From positions 4,340,001-4,404,000 of the forward strand of contig CBDDJS010000001.1 of the NCBI GenBank assembly GCA_965229785.1: a stretch of 64,000 nucleotides of DNA. Reading direction: 5' to 3'. Position numbers and translations under genes: made by a program. This DNA comes from JAWPMT01 sp965229785 (GTDB taxonomy: Bacteria; Bacteroidota; Bacteroidia; Cytophagales; Cyclobacteriaceae). Shown here piece by piece: positions 26,595-35,184 of the stretch; the stretch's first letter is position 1, and every line of letters starts with the position of its first letter. A model generated the notes under the pieces. That model saw only the letters and a program-made list of their open reading frames with translations. It searched no databases and was not told the origin of the DNA.

Positions 26595-29196
26595 CACGCA
26601 AAACTTCAGTTGGATTTCTGGTAGCGGCTTTTAACGCTTGCGAACTGACGGTAAGATGCGTAATGAGTAATGTGCCTATGCCCGCTAACGCAAATACCCA
26701 TAGTTCAAGGCCTACTTTAAACGTATAGCTTGCCAACCATTGTGACATGAGAAAATAGGAAACCGGGATAGCGATGACCATCGCAATCATTACCAGCCAG
26801 GTGTATTCCTTCGACATCAGTTGCCAAAGGTTGAGTACGGATGCTCCCAGCACTTTTCGAATACCGATCTCTTTAGTACGGCGTTCAGCGGAATAGGCCG
26901 CAAGACCGAACAAGCCCAGGCAGCTGATCACACATGCCAATACCGTAAAAAATCCACTAAGATTCCCCACGCGTTCTTCCACGGCAAACTTTTGATTATA
27001 GACATCATCTATGAACTCATAATGAAACGGAGTGTTAGGCATTAACTCATCAAACTTTTCCGAAATGGCCACTAAAGCTTCCGATGTACCGACCTCAGGG
27101 TTGATTCGAATGAACATATTGCTCAATTCCATATCCGCCAGGATCATGATGGATTCTCGTACAGGTTCAAATGGAGAACCTTTTAGCAAGTCTTTTACAA
27201 CACCGACAATCCGAAATTTCTTAAGACCCGCATAGCCTCCTTTTGAAGTGATCGTTTGTCCGATGGGATTCTTTATTCCCAATACCTTCAAAGCGGCTTC
27301 ATTGATCACAATACCTCCGCCCTGATCACTGGCAAAGTCTCTCGAAAAACCACGGCCTTCTATTACTTCCCAGCCTATGGTATTTCCATAATCATAGTTT
27401 ACGATCACCATATTGAAGGTCGGATCGTATCCTTCGGGTTTTCCTTCCCAGGTAAAGCCATCCATATTTCCAAGTGTGGTGGTCAAGGGATAATTGGCCT
27501 GAGCAATATCCATTACCATTCCCGTGGCTTTCAGTTCCTCACGAAGCAAATCATATTTCCCGGTAAACTCCGGTGAATTCACCCTCATCGTCAGTAATCC
27601 TTGTTGATTGTATCCCACAGGACGACTTTTCACATAGTTGATCTGACTTTGCACAACCAAACTGGCAATGATCAGTGTCATGGAGATAGCAAACTGAAAG
27701 ATTACCAGCACTCTTCTGGAGAAAATAGACGATCTACCTGAAAATCCTATCTTCTTCAGAACAGCAATCGGTTGAAAGTGGGAAAGGTAAAAAGCTGGAT
27801 AACTACCGGAGATGAGGGCTGTGAGGATGGTCAGGCAAAGCCCTGCCAACCAAAACATCGGTTGGTCAAATGGCATAACCAGTTCCTTATCTGCTACCAG
27901 GTTAAACCAATCCAGCAAGTACCATGAGGCGAAGACAGATAATACCAGCGCGAAAAACACATAAAGAAAGGACTCGATCAAAAATTGACGGATCAACTCA
28001 AACCGGAGGGAACCAAAGGTTTTACGAATGCCTACTTCTTTTGCCCGCTTTTCTGAACGGGCTGTACTCAGGTTTATGAAGTTGATGCAGGCCAACAATA
28101 GCACGAATGCACCAACCATACCGTAGAGGATCACGAATTTCATGGCTTCACTCAGTACTGGAACACCATTCTCAAAATCCGACCGCAAGTGCCAGTCTGA
28201 CATAGGGTGTGCATAAGCCCTGGGGTATCCATTTTCATTGCCCGTATGGCCTCTCATCAGATGTTCAATGGATTCGGTAGCAGATGTCGCAGAAGCCCCT
28301 TCCGATAACTTACCAAAGATCCACATGTTGTAATTGTCCCAGGCAAATACCCAGGGCCGACCTGCTGTATAACGATCCAGTGAAATGAAAAAAGAAGCGT
28401 CACTGAAAGTGGAATTGCGGGGTAAGTCTTCATACACGCCTGTGACTTCCAAATCAACCTGATTGTCCATAGTCACATATTGTCCGATGGGATCTTCGTC
28501 GATAAATAGCTTCTTAGCCAGTGATTGAGACAAAAAGATGCTATTGACCTCTTTGAGTCCATTTCTGCTACCACTGATCATGGGCAAAGTGAACATCTCT
28601 GCCCCTCCATGTTGCATGTAATATCCCTTTTGGGAAAATCGATTTCTGCCGCTGGCCAGTGCTCGTTCTTCAAGCCTACCTCGAATAACTACTATCTGAT
28701 CAAACAGATCTTTATATTGCTCATCTAGCAATGGTGCCAACTTACCTGGCATAGATTTACTTACAAAGGTTTCGCCCTGTGCGGTATTCTTCCGGAGTAT
28801 CTGTACAATACGATCCTGTTGATCATGAATTTCATTGAAAGTGAATTCATCGTGTAACCATAGACCAATCAAAATGGCAATGGTCATACCTAGGGCAAGC
28901 CCGCCAATATTAAGTATTGAATACCCTTTATTGCGCAACAAATTGCGGTATCCGATTAAGAAGTAATGTCGCATCATAGCGTTTGAGTTTTGAGTGTTGA
29001 CCTTAAATTGAATGATCCCTGGACGAAACAATTTCATCACATCAAGTAAGAAATGCTTTCGTGCGAAGGATCGACCTTTATCCTGAATATTGAGTTCAAA
29101 GCGTTCCTGAAGATCTCCTTCCAGATCTTCCAGATATTCCTCCCGGCAATACCATCGAAAAAACCTAAGTATCAGTCTTGGAGGTTGGCTATTCAT
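26587..29196 (-). CDS. ABC transporter permease with prefix domain, second of operon
   Basis: 869 residues. It begins MNSQPPRLILRFFRWYCRE; the prefix domain includes EEYLEDLEGDLQERFEL. The rest follows the family plan: membrane helix near 97-117, periplasmic MacB-like domain, FtsX module with AKEVGIRKTFGSL, second periplasmic domain, last FtsX module with TKEIGIRKVLGAS, and a final LRDE. Its ATG lies within the last codons of the upstream permease gene (eight-base overlap, ATGAATAG), as its own stop does with the downstream one. This repeated GATGAA-stop junction keeps the three genes tightly coupled in translation. Role in the membrane; substrate unknown. Confidence 0.88.
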   Translation of the reverse strand: MNSQPPRLILRFFRWYCREEYLEDLEGDLQERFELNIQDKGRSFARKHFLLDVMKLFRPGIIQFKVNTQNSNAMMRHYFLIGYRNLLRNKGYSILNIGGLALGMTIAILIGLWLHDEFTFNEIHDQQDRIVQILRKNTAQGETFVSKSMPGKLAPLLDEQYKDLFDQIVVIRGRLEERALASGRNRFSQKGYYMQHGGAEMFTLPMISGSRNGLKEVNSIFLSQSLAKKLFIDEDPIGQYVTMDNQVDLEVTGVYEDLPRNSTFSDASFFISLDRYTAGRPWVFAWDNYNMWIFGKLSEGASATSATESIEHLMRGHTGNENGYPRAYAHPMSDWHLRSDFENGVPVLSEAMKFVILYGMVGAFVLLLACINFINLSTARSEKRAKEVGIRKTFGSLRFELIRQFLIESFLYVFFALVLSVFASWYLLDWFNLVADKELVMPFDQPMFWLAGLCLTILTALISGSYPAFYLSHFQPIAVLKKIGFSGRSSIFSRRVLVIFQFAISMTLIIASLVVQSQINYVKSRPVGYNQQGLLTMRVNSPEFTGKYDLLREELKATGMVMDIAQANYPLTTTLGNMDGFTWEGKPEGYDPTFNMVIVNYDYGNTIGWEVIEGRGFSRDFASDQGGGIVINEAALKVLGIKNPIGQTITSKGGYAGLKKFRIVGVVKDLLKGSPFEPVRESIMILADMELSNMFIRINPEVGTSEALVAISEKFDELMPNTPFHYEFIDDVYNQKFAVEERVGNLSGFFTVLACVISCLGLFGLAAYSAERRTKEIGIRKVLGASVLNLWQLMSKEYTWLVMIAMVIAIPVSYFLMSQWLASYTFKVGLELWVFALAGIGTLLITHLTVSSQALKAATRNPTEVLRDE

Positions 29197-31861
29197 CTCG
29201 TAATGAGTTTATGGGGTTTGCAGTTGCCGAACGAACCGTTCTATGACTTACCGTCAATATGGCCATCAGCATTAAAACAATGGCGGGGACCAGGAAAACA
29301 TCCCAGGTAAGAGATATTCTATGGGCATAGTTGTCCAACCATGTCTGCCCCCCAAACCAAATGATCGGAATACCCATACCAATGGACGCAAGCATTAAAT
29401 GGAAGTAACTACGGGAGAGCAAAATGACAATACTATCCACACTTGCGCCAAGTACCTTCCTGATCCCGATTTCTTTGACCTTCAGGTTTATCGAATAAGA
29501 AACCAAAGCGAATAATCCAACACATCCAATGAATATGGCAAGCGCAGAAAAGAAGAAAAACAGTTCTGTAAAAGCTTGTTCAGACTTGTATTGTTGATCA
29601 AAAGCCCGGTCAGCAAAGGAATATTCAAATGGATTTCCAGGGAAAAATGCCTTAAAACCCTCTTCGATGAAAGCAATGGTTTCAGAGAGATCGGCCGTGT
29701 TTATCCTAATTGAGATATTCTCCGTTACTCTTCCTTCATATAAATTGATGACATAAGCCGTGTGGTCCTCATGTAATGAATGCCAGTGAAAATTTTTCAC
29801 AACTCCCACGATGGTTTTGACTCTATCGGAGTTATCGTCATAGAGTTTTTGGTTAATGGCCGCCTCAGCCGTTTCAAATCCATAAACAGCCAGTGCCTTC
29901 TCGTTGAAAATCATGGTATTTTCATCCTCCATATTTTGGGTGAAAGGTCCTCCCGCCAAAAATTCAAACCCATAGGTTTTCTCAAAATTTCTTGTCACGT
30001 AGAACCCTCTGGCATGTGGTGCATCATTGGCAGCCATGTTTAAGTTTTTTCGAAGCCCACCTGTCCAGAACTCTCCGGGCTTACACAGTGATCCGGCAAC
30101 AGCATGGATAGCATGATGTTTGGCCATTTCATCACGAAAAACATCGAATTTTTGCACTCCTATTTCATTACTTTCTACCACCCGTGGGCCATTCAGAATC
30201 AGTATCTGCTCGAGATTGGTAGAAAGCTCCTGATCTTTCATGTAGACCACTTGTTTATAGATCAGGTAGGTAGCAGATGTAAGTAGCAGGGAGGTCAGGA
30301 ATTGAAAGACGATCAGGGTTCGGCGTACCCCATTATTCCCGGGAGCCAAAACCTGGTTTTTTAAAGCATGAATTGGACGGAATCCGGATAGCACGAATGC
30401 TGGATATACACCAGCCAACAAAGCACCGACCAGAACAACCCCAAGGTAAATCAGCCAAAATTGAGGTATAGCGATCAGGGCAAATGTCAAATTCTTTCCA
30501 ATGAATTCATTGAGTGCAGGGAGCAACAGATATGCCAATCCTATGGCAACTCCTGCTGCTAAAAAACTGACCAGAACAGACTCAAACAGAAACTGATGGA
30601 CCAACTGTTGCCTATAGGCGCCCATGGTCTTTCTTATTCCTACCTCTTTCGCTCGTTTCAGTGATTGAGAAACCGCGAGATTGATGTAATTAATCCAGGC
30701 AATGAGAACAATCAAAAGAGAAACCAGCGAGAATATGAGTATATGCTGCCAACTTCCGGTTTCATTGATATGCCCAGGATATGAAAACCCTCCTGACTTA
30801 AGATAAATATCAGCTATCGGCTGAAGTATGGCTTCTTTTCGAATGGTTTCACCCTGGGTATTTCGAGCAATCAGTTCAGTGAGTTTTTGTTCCACTTTCC
30901 CTGGTTCAGCATGCTCCTCCAATGCCAGATAGGTCACCACTTCAAAACCAGTCCAGTCGCCGTTCTTTTTGACGGCCCCTCCCCAACCGTGTTCGATATA
31001 GTTTTCCAGCGGCATTAAAAACTCAAACTGCAGGTGACCATTTAATGGAGGGTTTTTCATCACACCGGAAACCGTGAAGTTGCCGGGTGAAGGCGGACCG
31101 CTGATCGTCAGTGTTTTACCTATGGGATCTTCGTTACCGAAGTATTTATTCGCCGCTCTTTCCGTAATGACAATGCTGTAATCATCCGCAAATACTGAGG
31201 TCATGTTGCCACTGACGATCGGAAAGTTGAATACTTCAAAAAACGACGGATCTACGTAAAGCAGCTGATTAACTTCTTCATAAAATACACTTTGATTCTT
31301 CAGGTTTGTAACCGCTGCAGTCCGATTCACACGACCTTTTCTGACGGCTTTTTTTACTTCCGGGATTTCAGCAACTGCCGCCAGGCCAAATCCATATCCA
31401 ATACCATCAGGATACGTTTCTTCCGTATTACTATTGCTTTCGCGAATAATCACGCGATAGGTATTTTCATGGTTATCGTGAAAGGTGTCGTAGCTGAGTT
31501 GAAAATGTATGTACTGGGAAATAACCAAACAAACCCCTAATCCCACGGCAAGCCCCATGATATTGACCAGGGAATAGGATTTATCACCGACAAGTGATCT
31601 TATTCCTATTTTCAAGTGATGTCGGATCATTCCATTGCCAGGTTCTCTCCGCCGTTTTCCCATCAGGGGCTTGATAATTCCCGGACGAAACAATTTCAAG
31701 ACATCCATCAGGTACTGCCTACGAGCATAAGACCGTCCGCTTTCCTGAAAGTTCAGTTCAAATCGTTCCTGCAGATCACCTTCGAGATCTTCCAGGTAGT
31801 CGGTACGGCAATACCACCTAAAGAAGTTAAGGGGCCATTTCGGGGCTTGATGCGTTCCCAT
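29189..31861 (-). CDS. ABC transporter permease with prefix domain, first of operon
   Basis: 890 residues from ATG 31861 (MGTHQAPKWPLNFFRWYCR), one base after the padR stop. An ATG 11 codons upstream lies inside padR and does not match family N-termini. The prefix domain (DYLEDLEGDLQERFEL) is nearly identical to that of the second permease. Then come a membrane helix, MacB-like periplasmic domain, FtsX module with AKEVGIRKTMGAY, second periplasmic domain, last FtsX module with VKEIGIRKVLGAS, and LRDE at the end. Close spacing to padR and overlap with the next gene imply one transcript controlled by PadR. Confidence 0.88.
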   Translation of the reverse strand: MGTHQAPKWPLNFFRWYCRTDYLEDLEGDLQERFELNFQESGRSYARRQYLMDVLKLFRPGIIKPLMGKRRREPGNGMIRHHLKIGIRSLVGDKSYSLVNIMGLAVGLGVCLVISQYIHFQLSYDTFHDNHENTYRVIIRESNSNTEETYPDGIGYGFGLAAVAEIPEVKKAVRKGRVNRTAAVTNLKNQSVFYEEVNQLLYVDPSFFEVFNFPIVSGNMTSVFADDYSIVITERAANKYFGNEDPIGKTLTISGPPSPGNFTVSGVMKNPPLNGHLQFEFLMPLENYIEHGWGGAVKKNGDWTGFEVVTYLALEEHAEPGKVEQKLTELIARNTQGETIRKEAILQPIADIYLKSGGFSYPGHINETGSWQHILIFSLVSLLIVLIAWINYINLAVSQSLKRAKEVGIRKTMGAYRQQLVHQFLFESVLVSFLAAGVAIGLAYLLLPALNEFIGKNLTFALIAIPQFWLIYLGVVLVGALLAGVYPAFVLSGFRPIHALKNQVLAPGNNGVRRTLIVFQFLTSLLLTSATYLIYKQVVYMKDQELSTNLEQILILNGPRVVESNEIGVQKFDVFRDEMAKHHAIHAVAGSLCKPGEFWTGGLRKNLNMAANDAPHARGFYVTRNFEKTYGFEFLAGGPFTQNMEDENTMIFNEKALAVYGFETAEAAINQKLYDDNSDRVKTIVGVVKNFHWHSLHEDHTAYVINLYEGRVTENISIRINTADLSETIAFIEEGFKAFFPGNPFEYSFADRAFDQQYKSEQAFTELFFFFSALAIFIGCVGLFALVSYSINLKVKEIGIRKVLGASVDSIVILLSRSYFHLMLASIGMGIPIIWFGGQTWLDNYAHRISLTWDVFLVPAIVLMLMAILTVSHRTVRSATANPINSLRDE

Positions 31862-31862
31862 G

Positions 31863-32192
31863 TTAGTCTTTGAGAGCAATTTGAGGAATGGCATTCCAGA
31901 GCTTCATACGTTGCTCTTTGGTTTCTTCCAGGACTTTTCTTCCTTGAGAAGTTGGCTTAAAAAAACGCTTGCGTTTGCCTCCTCTGATCTTAGTCGCCTC
32001 TCCTAGTTCCGACTCCAACAGTCCTTTATCTTCCAGTCGTCGAAGCACGGTCTGCAAGGAACCAATGCTCACTTTTCTGCCCAATTGTCTTTCCATTTCG
32101 TCTATGATGGCAATTCCGTAAGCCTGTCCGTGAAGCACGCAGACCGTCAACATGACAACTTCTTCAAACTCTCCAAGGTGATATTTTCCCAT
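31863..32192 (-). CDS. PadR family transcriptional regulator
   Basis: 109 residues, starting MGKYHLGEFEEVVMLTVCVL, very close in plan to the PadR at 4,905-5,237. Winged-helix features: AYGIAIIDEMERQLG, recognition helix SIGSLQTVLRRLEDKGLLE, basic wing IRGGKRKRFFKPTSQG, and a short C-terminal helix. It probably represses itself and the three downstream permease genes through the repeated element just upstream (32,200-32,302) until an inducer is sensed. Its short C-terminal region means dimerisation by a single helix, as in subfamily 2 PadR proteins. Inducer unknown. Confidence 0.9.
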   Translation of the reverse strand: MGKYHLGEFEEVVMLTVCVLHGQAYGIAIIDEMERQLGRKVSIGSLQTVLRRLEDKGLLESELGEATKIRGGKRKRFFKPTSQGRKVLEETKEQRMKLWNAIPQIALKD

Positions 32193-32199
32193 TGAATCT

Positions 32200-32302
32200 A
32201 ATATTTACCTTAAATGTAGTTTATAAAAATACGGACATGCAAGCCATAAGGTTTAATTTTTACCTAATTTGTAGTTTTTAATCACAAAAAGACATGCAAG
32301 CC
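32200..32302. promoter_or_regulatory. Duplicated 46-48 base element between padR and a divergent gene
   Basis: Copy A (32200-32245) and copy B (32255-32302) share an order of blocks: AAT-TTTACCT, then TGTAGTTT, then an A-rich stretch, then GACATGCAAGCC. Copy A sits next to the padR start and copy B runs into the start codon of the plus-strand gene, whose ATG lies inside its GACATGCAAGCC block. The layout suggests the promoter/operator was duplicated, with a PadR site in each copy. Function is inferred. Confidence 0.5.
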
Positions 32303-32575
32303 TTTCAAAACCTGGCTATCTTTTTCCTAAGTTGTCAACTCCTGTCCGGGACCATGTTAGTTCTTGGCGTTCAGTTTGATGAAGCTACATTCATCAAAGC
32401 CGGAGTTACCAAGTTCAGGGCACGGCCTGGCATTCTTAAATCGGCCAGACTTTTTAGTACAACCCAACGCCCTATTTTCATGACCATTTACTTGCTAAGC
32501 CTGATTTTTGTGCTTTTTTCATACTTCGCCATATTATTACTCATCGGTCAATTCATCTTTATTCTGATTAGTTGA
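32294..32575 (+). CDS. Small hypothetical membrane protein
   Basis: 93 residues. Two hydrophobic segments (about 6-27 and 62-92) flank a basic stretch (FRARPGILKSARLFSTTQR), giving a two-helix hairpin topology in the inner membrane. The family is not recognised. It is divergent from padR across the duplicated element, and its ATG lies inside copy B. If PadR binds there, this gene could be co-regulated with the permeases. The coding call rests on composition and topology only; the amino-terminal start could be further in at a later ATG (MLVLGVQ). Confidence 0.5.
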   Translation: MQAFQNLAIFFLSCQLLSGTMLVLGVQFDEATFIKAGVTKFRARPGILKSARLFSTTQRPIFMTIYLLSLIFVLFSYFAILLLIGQFIFILIS

Positions 32576-32617
32576 ATTTATTCCTCCACTTTTGTCCTCT
32601 TTAAACAGACATCACCC

Positions 32618-33040
32618 TTGAAACAAAGCCTGGCCCATGTTGCTCTGGTCGTTGATGATTACGATGAAGCCATTGCATTTTACACGGAAAAACTGAACTT
32701 CACCCTTGTTGAAGATACGCCGCTGAATACAGAGAAAAGGTGGGTTATCGTCTCTCCACCCGGGGCGAATGAATGCAGCCTACTACTGGCGAAAGCTGCC
32801 GATGAACAGCAAAAAGCAAGTGTTGGCAATCAAACGGGGGGGCGGGTATTTTTATTCTTGTTTACCGATGACTTCTGGCGGGATTATAATCGCATGGTCG
32901 ATTTAGACATCAAATTCATTCGTAAAGCAGAAGAAACGGAATATGGGAAAGTAGCAGTATTTGAAGATCTCTATGGCAATAAATGGGATTTCATTGAACC
33001 TACAGATAAGAACAAGTGGTTCAGGCATTCAAGAATCTGA
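32618..33040 (+). CDS. VOC (glyoxalase/bleomycin-resistance) superfamily protein
   Basis: 140 residues. The start is a TTG at 32618; there is no earlier or nearby ATG, and the family N-terminus (LAHVALVVDDYDEAIAFYT) begins right after it. The two beta-alpha-beta-beta-beta halves are visible, with His in HVALVV and the C-terminal EDLYGNKWDFIEP containing the last metal-ligand Glu. VOC proteins use this metal site for isomerisation, ring opening, or drug sequestration. Closest in style to uncharacterised 'glyoxalase' proteins of about 130 residues. Substrate cannot be inferred. Confidence 0.85.
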   Translation: MKQSLAHVALVVDDYDEAIAFYTEKLNFTLVEDTPLNTEKRWVIVSPPGANECSLLLAKAADEQQKASVGNQTGGRVFLFLFTDDFWRDYNRMVDLDIKFIRKAEETEYGKVAVFEDLYGNKWDFIEPTDKNKWFRHSRI

Positions 33041-33170
33041 GATCTATGGGTTTACGATGATGGGCCCGAATACCTCATTTGCGGTAATATTGAAGTTCAG
33101 TCATCGGTAGTATCATTTCCAGCTGATACTTCTCAAAATTTGTCTTGTAACCATCTTAGACAAATACATC

Positions 33171-33329
33171 ATGGGACTATTCAGCAATCTCTTCAAAAAA
33201 CAAGGAATGAAAGTCAAGTTCGACAAAGACATGGATTCCTACGCGGTAAAATTGCACACCAGCATCCTGTTTGTCGGAACGAAAGAAAAATGTCAAACCT
33301 TCGTTCAGAACTACGGGCAGTTGAGATGA
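33171..33329 (+). CDS. Tiny conserved protein, paralogue A
   Basis: 52 residues, MGLFSNLFKKQGMKVKFDK and onward, ending in FVQNYGQLR. It matches another tiny gene at 36,161-36,316 (minus strand) over its whole length: both have a basic Lys-rich start, GM(K/R)(V/I), a D(S/A)Y pattern, then an identical SILFVGTK, a KC pair and an FV near the end. Two independent open frames with the same protein pattern are strong evidence for real genes. No signal peptide or membrane helix. The strand-loop-helix look of SILFVGTKEKCQTFV suggests a mini alpha/beta unit. Function unknown. It lies between the VOC gene and the S8 peptidase gene, and an inverted repeat follows. Confidence 0.65.
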   Translation: MGLFSNLFKKQGMKVKFDKDMDSYAVKLHTSILFVGTKEKCQTFVQNYGQLR

Positions 33330-33351
33330 GCTCGATGCGTTGCTCACAGAG

Positions 33352-33414
33352 GTCAACTTTAGCGTCCTTCCTGCCGCTCCCTGTCGGGAATGCCGTTATT
33401 TGGCTAAAGTTGAC
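33352..33414. repeat. Perfect 12-base inverted repeat with nested hairpin (REP-like)
   Basis: GTCAACTTTAGC at 33352-33363 is exactly complementary to GCTAAAGTTGAC at 33403-33414, with 39 bases between. Inside the loop, TCCC-TGTC-GGGA forms a second small hairpin. It lies between the tiny gene and the convergent S8 peptidase gene. It could act as a two-way terminator, though no T-run follows, or be a repetitive extragenic palindrome. Confidence 0.45.
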
Positions 33415-33429
33415 GACTATGATAATAGC

Positions 33430-34965
33430 CTACTGCACAGCTTTCAGCGCATCTATCAATCCGTAACCGTAGTTACTATTCCGGGAAGGATAGAAGTCCG
33501 ATGCATTTTTTAATCGATTGAGCACCTGGTCGCGTGTTTGATTGGGGTTGGTAGCCCAAACCAGTGCCGCAATACCTGCTGTAGTAGCTGTCGCCACTGA
33601 GGATCCACCCACATTAGACGGCTGATTCCCACTTTCTGCAAGGGTCATTGAAGTTCGATCATTATTAGCCCCTCGCTGCATCACCGCAACAAAATCTACT
33701 TTGCTTCCCTTATGACAGGTATTACACTGATTGTAGCCATTGTCTTTGATCCCTGTTACAGCGACGGTCTCATTCATCGTGGCCGGGAAAATCACCCCCA
33801 CAAAACTGGTGATGGAAGTGGACGTACCTGCTGCCGCAAAGATCAGTTTACCTCTGTTGTAGGCATACCGGACGGCATCAGCCACCTGTCCACTTGAAAA
33901 AGGCGTTCCTAAAGACATGCTAATGATATTTACATCACTTCTGTTCCCTGCCAGGACCAGCGCATCCGATACACCATTCTTCTCACGTCCGCTTTCAATC
34001 ACAACATCACCTGTCCCACGAATACTCACCAGATTCGCATCATAAGCCACTCCCAGCGAAGATCCACCATTTGATCTTGGTGCGGTAGCAGCTCCCGACA
34101 TCTGCGTCCCATGCCCGCATCGATCATCTGGTCCGTCAGGATTGGCCCACCACCACCAGGAACTCACATAAGTTCCAAATTTCGCGCGATATCGACCTGT
34201 AGACTGACCAGAGCTGAATTGACCATTCAATTTCGCCTGGTCGGGGGATATTCCCGTATCAATAATGGCCACAGTCACATTATCTCCCGTACTGATATTC
34301 CAGGCACTGGGTATATTCATGTTATAAAAATTCCAGGGAATTTTCGCTGCAGGAGAAACCGTAACATAGTCGGACGAGGGAATGCTGAAATTCGGATCGT
34401 TTCCGCAACCTAATTTGCTTTCTGTTCGCAATTCTGATCCGATTGCCCCCTCTGCAGGAATATAAGTGGCTGGCTCGGAATAACGCACTTGTGTTAACTG
34501 GCGTAGGCGATCCAGAACCTCCACTTCACTTACTTTGAGGTGAAAATAAGGCAGAGTTTCATGGACATTCAGAACCTGCTCCCGGGCGATCTTGTCCACA
34601 CCTAACTGGTCATAGACGTGTTGTATTTGATTAATCACGTTTGTTCTGGCATCTTTCCAAAGCTGGCCTTTTAGGTCTATTTGATGAATTTGATCATTCA
34701 CATTTGTGAAACCTTCAGGCTGGTAACCAATAACAAGGGTAGAATCATGGTTTACCAGAACGTTCCAGACTAATTCTGTAGATGCCATGCTCCATTCAAA
34801 CTCGCCATTTTGCATAAGTATGTCATCAATACGAGAAGAGACTTGCTGTGGGGATAACTGAGTGATTTGCCTTTGTTGGATCGGCAAAATGTCTGATTCT
34901 TGATTCGATTTGCAACCGATAAGGCATACCAGCCCTATGATCACAGGAATGCTGAGATTTTTCAT
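33430..34965 (-). CDS. Subtilisin-like S8 serine peptidase, lipoprotein
   Basis: 511 residues. An N-terminal lipobox (VCLIGC, Cys18) indicates an outer-membrane or periplasmic lipoprotein. A propeptide-like region covers about 40-170. The catalytic triad is D236 (VAIIDTGIS), H285 (CGHGTQMSG) and S456 (GGSSVATATTAG). An additional Cys pair, CNTCHKG (about 414-420), is typical of some Bacteroidota members. At the position where subtilisins usually have AAGN, providing the oxyanion-hole Asn, this protein reads FAAAGTS, with Thr. It ends convergently with the tiny gene and inverted repeat. Probably a cell-envelope protease; target unknown. Confidence 0.88.
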   Translation of the reverse strand: MKNLSIPVIIGLVCLIGCKSNQESDILPIQQRQITQLSPQQVSSRIDDILMQNGEFEWSMASTELVWNVLVNHDSTLVIGYQPEGFTNVNDQIHQIDLKGQLWKDARTNVINQIQHVYDQLGVDKIAREQVLNVHETLPYFHLKVSEVEVLDRLRQLTQVRYSEPATYIPAEGAIGSELRTESKLGCGNDPNFSIPSSDYVTVSPAAKIPWNFYNMNIPSAWNISTGDNVTVAIIDTGISPDQAKLNGQFSSGQSTGRYRAKFGTYVSSWWWWANPDGPDDRCGHGTQMSGAATAPRSNGGSSLGVAYDANLVSIRGTGDVVIESGREKNGVSDALVLAGNRSDVNIISMSLGTPFSSGQVADAVRYAYNRGKLIFAAAGTSTSITSFVGVIFPATMNETVAVTGIKDNGYNQCNTCHKGSKVDFVAVMQRGANNDRTSMTLAESGNQPSNVGGSSVATATTAGIAALVWATNPNQTRDQVLNRLKNASDFYPSRNSNYGYGLIDALKAVQ

Positions 34966-35184
34966 TAATGGGTTTTAGGTTGATTAAAATTTGACTTGGA
35001 AGAAAATGAATTTCAATCAAAAAGAGAAGAATTCAACCCGAAATGTTATGCATGCCGAGTATTTATTATCACGAAAAACGTCGCATACAGTGACGTAGTG
35101 GTGTTTACCCGCACCAGAAACAAGGTTCTAAGAATGCCCCCTCAACTGATTCGCTCCGGAGCTACACAAAGACCATTGTGTAAA

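Noticed and set aside
33328..33470. A +1 frame after the 52-residue gene that reads like a protein (ELDALLTEVNFSVLPAA), suggesting a frameshifted longer gene
   Set aside because: The paralogue at 36,161-36,316 ends at nearly the same place, so the stop is natural. The extra frame also crosses the inverted repeat and runs antisense to the S8 peptidase.
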